A stretch of DNA of 64,000 bases from positions 18,320 through 82,319 of the forward strand of contig JBEBRW010000017.1 in assembly GCA_040394635.1 (NCBI GenBank), written 5' to 3'. The notes under the pieces were generated by a model. The model was not told where the DNA came from. It was given only the letters and a program-made list of their open reading frames with translations, and searched no databases. A program made the translations under genes and the position numbers. Shown piece by piece: positions 59,991 through 64,000 of the stretch (position 1 is its first letter; each line of letters begins with the position of its first letter). Source of the DNA: UBA5239 sp040394635 (GTDB lineage: Bacteria > Verrucomicrobiota > Lentisphaeria > Victivallales > Victivallaceae).

Positions 59991-60671
59991 ATGTCCATAT
60001 ACAAAAACAAAACGAACTGGTGCGGTACCATTGTGCTGCCGGTAGTCATATTCTGTCTGGTATTTATCACATTCTATGCCTCAAATCTGTATGCCAGGGA
60101 TAAAGAGGCAAAAGCAGAAAAGCAGGACAAGACGGTTGAAAAAGCCAAAGAGCCTTCCGCTAAACCGGCAATAGCCAACCTTGACGAGAGTTCATTTGTT
60201 CCACTGTTTCGGGATTTCTCCGATCTTGATACTTTCGCCGAAATGCAGCTGATGCACGACAATATGGAGCGGCTTTTCACAAATACCCTTAACCGGCTTC
60301 GCCAAAGCCCCGGTTTTAATGCGAAGGACCGGAACTTTCCATTCCTGCCCAAAGCGGATTTCAGCGAAAACAAAGATACTTATACTGTTCGGATGGATGT
60401 GCCGGGTATCAATAAATCCGACCTGAAAATCAAGGTGGACGGCAATCTCCTGATTGTCAGCGGCAAACGCGACAGCCAGCAGGAAACCGTCAAGGATGAC
60501 AAAGTAATCAGCGCCGAGCGTTCGCATGGCGAATTCTCCCGGGGCTTCGCCCTGCCTGGCGGATTCGACAAAGATACCATCAAAGCGCAGTGCAAGGATG
60601 GTGTCCTGGTTATCACCGTTCCAAAGACAAACACACCTCAAAAAGGGGAATTCATGGTCAAGATCGAATGA
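59991..60671 (+). CDS. Exported or membrane-anchored small heat-shock protein, 226 aa
   Basis: An N-terminal hydrophobic segment (about 12-30, TIVLPVVIFCLVFITFYAS) ending in NLYARD looks like a signal peptide or anchor, and a Lys/Glu-rich linker leads to the alpha-crystallin domain (about 120-226: DTYTVRMDVPGINKSDLKIKVDGNLLIVSGKRD, CKDGVLVITVPKTN). sHSPs are normally cytoplasmic, so a periplasmic location is unusual. A putative IxI-like end is absent. Paralogue of the preceding gene. Confidence 0.85.
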   Translation: MSIYKNKTNWCGTIVLPVVIFCLVFITFYASNLYARDKEAKAEKQDKTVEKAKEPSAKPAIANLDESSFVPLFRDFSDLDTFAEMQLMHDNMERLFTNTLNRLRQSPGFNAKDRNFPFLPKADFSENKDTYTVRMDVPGINKSDLKIKVDGNLLIVSGKRDSQQETVKDDKVISAERSHGEFSRGFALPGGFDKDTIKAQCKDGVLVITVPKTNTPQKGEFMVKIE

Positions 60672-60690
60672 CCGTGCGCCTCAAAATCCG

Positions 60691-60716
60691 GGACGGCTTA
60701 AACGCCGTCCTTTTTT
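60691..60716 (+). terminator. Rho-independent terminator of the sHSP operon
   Basis: GGACGGC-TTAAAC-GCCGTCC followed by six T. Confidence 0.95.
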
Positions 60717-60728
60717 GTTTCGGAGCAA

Positions 60729-62258
60729 TCAGAACCGGTGCGTGCCGGGGCCGCAATCGACGCCGTTGAACGTTCCCCTGCTGCCCTGCGGCACCGTCAA
60801 GGTATAGCCACTGCCATCGTATTCGAGCTCGATTGCGCCGTGGCGGGTTGGCTGGCGAACTTTGAAGTGCGTCAATGTCCCCGGTTGCGGCTCCACCCGG
60901 AAAACATCGAAACCCGGCGCAGTCGGCTTGATGCCGCAAAGTTCGCGGGTCACGATGTTGGCCGGGGCCGCGCCCCAGGCATGGTTCCAGTCCTGGTTCG
61001 GTTTCAGCGAATCGTCCCAGGCCTCCATGGAAATCGTAGCGCCCTTGTCCAGCATATTCTGCCAGCTGCGCAATCCGTTATTGGTCATCAAGTTAAGCGC
61101 ATGATCCGCCAATCCCCATTTGTAACAGGCCTCCAGCAGAAACTGCGCGCCATAAACACTGCACGCCATGCCCCTACCCTGCAGCACCGCCGCCAAAGCC
61201 GGAATTTCCGCCGCCTCGGCAATGCCGAAAAGCATGGCGAACATCGTCCCGTGCAGCGACACATGTTCCGAGGCGGGATTGTCGACGAAGTAACCATTTT
61301 TCAGCATTGTGCACCGGATCGACTCCCGGACCTGCGCCGCACGCTGCGGATAAAATCCATCGCCGCCAAGCTCGTACATCGCCAGCAGCGCGGCATAGTG
61401 ATAACAGTTCGGCACCAGGTTGACTTCGCCGAATTCGTAGCCGTCGCGCTCGCCCAGCGGCCAGTCGACGATATCGCGGATGTCCTTGGTGCCGCGCGTC
61501 AGGTAATCGGGCCCCTCGAGGCTGACCAGCGTCCGCTCTTTCAGCACCGGATACCATCGCCGCACGCTTTCGGCATCGCCGGAGTACAGGTGATAATCGC
61601 GCACCACGAGCGGCATCACCAAATGCCACTCGGTCGGCCAGGTCGGATATTTCAACAGTTGGTCGATGGTGTCGCGGGCAATCGTATAGCTGGCGTCACA
61701 GCAGAAATGCCCGAGCTGGTTGATATAGGTATCGCCTTCGTAGGGCAGCCGCTCACGTTCGCCGTCGATGTATTTGCCGAATGCGGTGGTGGCCTTGATC
61801 GAATACTTGCAGAATTCCCAGATCCGGTTCAGCCGCTCATCGGAGCACTCGAACATGGCCGCATCGTCGTTGAACGGCGCAAACACCGCCAGCTGCCGCG
61901 CCGCAAATTCGCCGTCATAACCATTGATCTCGGCGTAGCGGAACGGGGCGATTTCGCCCCCTGCCGAGGCCGGCGGATAAACCTTCGGCAAGCTCGGGTC
62001 CGGGGCCTTGTGCGGCGGAATATCAAACGCGTAGGTATGCTTGCCCGGCTTCAACGTAAGCTGCTGCGCCTTGAAACAACGGTAGCCGCCCGGTTCCCGG
62101 TTGAGGCGCCCATCCTTAAGTACTTCGCCGATCGCCAGCTCCACCGTTTCGCCCCCCTGCCCGGTCAGCTCCACCTCCAACCGTCCGAAAGCGTCTTTGC
62201 CGAAATCGATTAAAATATGGTCCGCGGATTTCACTATTCTGGCCGGTTCTATAATCAT
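60729..62258 (-). CDS. GH78 alpha-L-rhamnosidase-like protein, 509 aa
   Basis: (alpha/alpha)6-barrel hydrolase of the bacterial rhamnosidase family. YIDGERERLPYEGDTYIN (163-180) corresponds to the DxxxRxER..GD block containing catalytic residues, and MEAWDD (411-416) carries the second Glu; WGAAPANIVTRELCGIKPTAPGFDVFRVEPQPG links to the C-terminal beta domain. At 509 residues it is much shorter than typical 900-residue GH78 enzymes, with only a small N-terminal beta domain. No signal peptide. ATG 62258 with AAGGGA upstream. Divergent from an AraC gene. Confidence 0.88.
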   Translation of the reverse strand: MIIEPARIVKSADHILIDFGKDAFGRLEVELTGQGGETVELAIGEVLKDGRLNREPGGYRCFKAQQLTLKPGKHTYAFDIPPHKAPDPSLPKVYPPASAGGEIAPFRYAEINGYDGEFAARQLAVFAPFNDDAAMFECSDERLNRIWEFCKYSIKATTAFGKYIDGERERLPYEGDTYINQLGHFCCDASYTIARDTIDQLLKYPTWPTEWHLVMPLVVRDYHLYSGDAESVRRWYPVLKERTLVSLEGPDYLTRGTKDIRDIVDWPLGERDGYEFGEVNLVPNCYHYAALLAMYELGGDGFYPQRAAQVRESIRCTMLKNGYFVDNPASEHVSLHGTMFAMLFGIAEAAEIPALAAVLQGRGMACSVYGAQFLLEACYKWGLADHALNLMTNNGLRSWQNMLDKGATISMEAWDDSLKPNQDWNHAWGAAPANIVTRELCGIKPTAPGFDVFRVEPQPGTLTHFKVRQPTRHGAIELEYDGSGYTLTVPQGSRGTFNGVDCGPGTHRF

Positions 62259-62377
62259 AAGTATTTTCCCTTGGGTAAAGTATCTTGTATAATATAGTCC
62301 CGGCCAAATAAAAAACCTTGATTTTTGTGTCAAAAAGATATATATTTATCGCAGAACAATAAATTTTCGGAACATTT

Positions 62378-63238
62378 ATGAAGAAAGTTCTATATTATTC
62401 CGCAAGCGACTACATCCATTCGTACGGGCTGCCTTTCCGTATCATGCTTTATCCACAGAAAAACAACCTGCCGCATCATCATGATTTCCAGGAGCTGGTG
62501 ATCGTGCTGAACGGCTCCGCTGTGCACCGGACCGCTGAGAAGCATTATCCGATCTCCCGCGGCGACGTTTTTCTGGTGCGAAAGGATTCGATTCATTGCT
62601 ACCAGAACACCCGCGAACTGAAACTGGCCAATGTCATGTTCAATTTCGACGACCTGGCTTCCGAACTGCTGGACCTGCCGGAAATTCCCGGCTTTTTCGC
62701 CCTTTTCAAATCAGAACCGGCCACCCGGGCACAAAGCAACTTCAGGGCCAAGCACACGCTCTCCCCCGCTCAATTAAGCGAAGTCGAAATGCTCCTGAAC
62801 CGGCTGGAACAGGAGTGTTCGCGTCAGAAACCGGGTTTCCGCTTTGCCGCCCGGAACCTGTTGTTCGAGCTGCTGATCTATCTTTCCCGGAGCTATGCCA
62901 GTGACGAGAAAAAATATTCGCGGCGAATGATCAAACTCAGTTTGATGCTCAAATTCATTGAAGAGAATTTTCACCGCGACATTTCCCGCGAGGAAATCAT
63001 GGCGCAGGCCGAAGTCTCGATCAGCGTCGGCAGCCGGATTTTCCAGGAATTCCTGCACGAAACGCCGGTGGGCTACCTGATCCGCGTCCGCATCAATCAT
63101 GCCACGGAATTACTACGCCGGAGCGACCTGCCGGTCTCCGAAATCGCCTTCCGCTGCGGCTTCCGCGACAGCAATTATTTCTCGCTGCAGTTCAAAAAAG
63201 CCACCGCCCAATCCCCCCGCGAATTCCGACGGCATTAA
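62378..63238 (+). CDS. AraC-family transcriptional regulator, 286 aa
   Basis: Cupin N-terminal domain (NNLPHHHDFQELVIVLNGSAVHRTAEKHYPISRGDVFLVRKDSIH) and AraC domain (SREEIMAQAEVSISVGSRIFQEFLHETPVGYLIRVRINHATELL then VSEIAFRCGFRDSNYFSLQFKKATAQSPREFR). Likely activator of the divergent GH78 gene. No clear Shine-Dalgarno before the ATG. Confidence 0.92.
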   Translation: MKKVLYYSASDYIHSYGLPFRIMLYPQKNNLPHHHDFQELVIVLNGSAVHRTAEKHYPISRGDVFLVRKDSIHCYQNTRELKLANVMFNFDDLASELLDLPEIPGFFALFKSEPATRAQSNFRAKHTLSPAQLSEVEMLLNRLEQECSRQKPGFRFAARNLLFELLIYLSRSYASDEKKYSRRMIKLSLMLKFIEENFHRDISREEIMAQAEVSISVGSRIFQEFLHETPVGYLIRVRINHATELLRRSDLPVSEIAFRCGFRDSNYFSLQFKKATAQSPREFRRH

Positions 63239-63245
63239 ACGCGGC

Positions 63246-63836
63246 TTATGGGTTGATTATTACCGGCTCATAACGTTTGGGCGGCGGATAATGTCCATTT
63301 TGCCGCAAATAGTCCTTTGCCATAACATCATCCGAGGCAAGGATATCCTGGATAATCCTTTCCGGGCAATTCGGATTTTGAGCAAAAAATGTGATTGGGA
63401 ATTCCGCTTTTTTGCGGCCATCGTATATCTGCAGGAGCAATTCCTCCGGAACAACCGGATTGGTCACCAGTCCATCGTATATCTTTTTGTCTTTCATCAG
63501 CTTATCGACCAGATCGCGGTCTATTGCGGGGTTTATGGAAACTCCACGGCGGACGAAACGGGAGCGGTCATCCGCAAGGCGGGTCAAAACATCTTTCGGC
63601 GTATAGTGATTCACGGCAATCAGATACCGGACATTGTGGTTTTTATGCTCCGCGAATTTACGAAACTCATCGTAAGTCAGCTCTTTCCGCTCCGTGATAC
63701 TGGAAATCAGCTCTTCCGGCACCTTTTCTTTCCGCAACACTTTCTCGCTGTTTTCCACCGGCTTGCCCGACCCGGCAATACACGACACCAGCATGGGGAA
63801 CAGCGAAAACAGGACCGCCAACATTATCCATCTCAT
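63246..63836 (-). CDS. Lipoprotein with LRV/HEAT-like repeats, 196 aa
   Basis: Lipobox LVSC (Cys 19). The mature part carries leucine-rich-variant type repeats: FRKFAEHKNHNVRYLIAVNHYTPKDVLTRLADDRSRFVRRGVSINPAIDRDLVDKL and onward, with an (A/N)xNPxxPxxxL(L/I)xxLxxD rhythm. Such solenoids mediate protein binding. AAGGAGG lies upstream of the ATG. Function unknown. Confidence 0.7.
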   Translation of the reverse strand: MRWIMLAVLFSLFPMLVSCIAGSGKPVENSEKVLRKEKVPEELISSITERKELTYDEFRKFAEHKNHNVRYLIAVNHYTPKDVLTRLADDRSRFVRRGVSINPAIDRDLVDKLMKDKKIYDGLVTNPVVPEELLLQIYDGRKKAEFPITFFAQNPNCPERIIQDILASDDVMAKDYLRQNGHYPPPKRYEPVIINP

Positions 63837-63899
63837 AAATGCCTCCTTGCCAACATTGGAATTATAGCATCGATTGACGGATTATCAATAATTGGGGCG

Positions 63900-63929
63900 A
63901 AAAAAAGCCCGCCGTTTGACGGGCGGGCT
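63900..63929 (-). terminator. Rho-independent terminator (minus strand)
   Basis: Minus strand AGCCCGCC-CGTCAAAC-GGCGGGCT followed by seven T. Ends the gene entering from the right edge at 63952. Confidence 0.9.
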
Positions 63930-63951
63930 CGAATGCTATGGAAACACCTGA

Positions 63952-64000
63952 TTATTTCTTCAGGCGGGCTTCCAGCTTGTCCAGCTGATCCACCAGGCCC
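63952..64000 (-). CDS. C-terminal end of an unidentified gene (partial)
   Basis: The last 15 codons before a TAA at 63954-63952 encode GLVDQLDKLEARLKK, an amphipathic coiled-coil-like tail, and a strong terminator lies 22 bp downstream. Too little to identify. Confidence 0.5.
   Translation of the reverse strand, partial: GLVDQLDKLEARLKK

Overview
The window reads as chromosomal DNA of a Gram-negative, carbohydrate-degrading bacterium of the PVC group, most likely Lentisphaerota (Victivallis-like). This is inferred from gene content only: many AraC-controlled glycoside hydrolases and sugar isomerases, a GH172 (DUF2961) protein, a ceramidase-like protein, meso-diaminopimelate dehydrogenase, a standalone AICAR-transformylase-type PurH, LPS enzymes (WaaP, EptA-like), and GC-rich genes separated by AT-rich spacers that carry short-period repeats. 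No rRNA or marker tree was available to confirm it.

Layout. 1-5.2 kb: end of a purine gene, a GH172 gene divergent from its AraC regulator, tmk, holB and a sugar isomerase/epimerase. 5.2-10.2 kb: envelope and housekeeping genes (EptA-like transferase, TrmH-type rRNA/tRNA methylase, WaaP kinase, GlpK). 10.2-18.4 kb: an eight-gene, tightly overlapping minus-strand catabolic operon (aminotransferase, ceramidase-like amidase, two SGNH esterases, two amidohydrolases, two TIM-barrel isomerases) divergent from an AraC regulator, with a tandem direct-repeat operator between them. 18.6-22.0 kb: a MacA-MacB exporter. 22.1-24.3 kb: MarR, GNAT and class-V aminotransferase operon. 24.3-35.4 kb: a PstS-like lipoprotein, a D-threonine-aldolase-like enzyme, mutS, a small EamA protein, another AraC/hydrolase pair, a CYTH protein, a surface-repeat protein, ddh and prephenate dehydrogenase. 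35.5-40.6 kb: an unusual four-gene secretin-HlyD-ABC ATPase-MacB permease operon. 40.6-46.8 kb: a secreted DUF4932 protein, a 667-bp spacer that may hold the replication origin, dnaA, a string of perfect hairpins, a polyprenol/diacylglycerol-kinase-like gene, truA and mtnP. 46.9-51.9 kb: an envelope glycan/lipid operon (GT39, methyltransferase-GT2 fusion, methyltransferase, C45 Ntn hydrolase). 51.9-54.4 kb: glyS coupled to a 51-residue Cys-rich membrane protein and TfoX, and a secreted RG-rich protein. 54.5-55.8 kb: a HigBA-like toxin-antitoxin islet bounded by 36-bp perfect direct repeats, one copy lying inside the terminator of a Leu-Gly-Tyr tRNA operon. 56.0-64.0 kb: a 2H phosphoesterase-like gene, a putative glycoside hydrolase, a CBM48-like protein, two sHSPs (one cytoplasmic, one exported), a GH78 rhamnosidase with its AraC regulator, and an LRV-repeat lipoprotein.

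How the genes work together. The recurring design is one AraC activator divergent from one hydrolase gene or catabolic operon, with a TATAATATAA-type -10 near the catabolic gene: a decentralised polysaccharide-use strategy without SusCD-like genes. Around this sit envelope-building genes and two MacAB-type exporters, one of which appears to have recruited a secretin in place of TolC. The least explained items are the secretin-MacAB hybrid, the eight-gene amidase/esterase/isomerase operon with its operator, the tRNA-terminator toxin-antitoxin islet, the hairpin array after dnaA, and a DnaA whose DNA-reading loop is altered.
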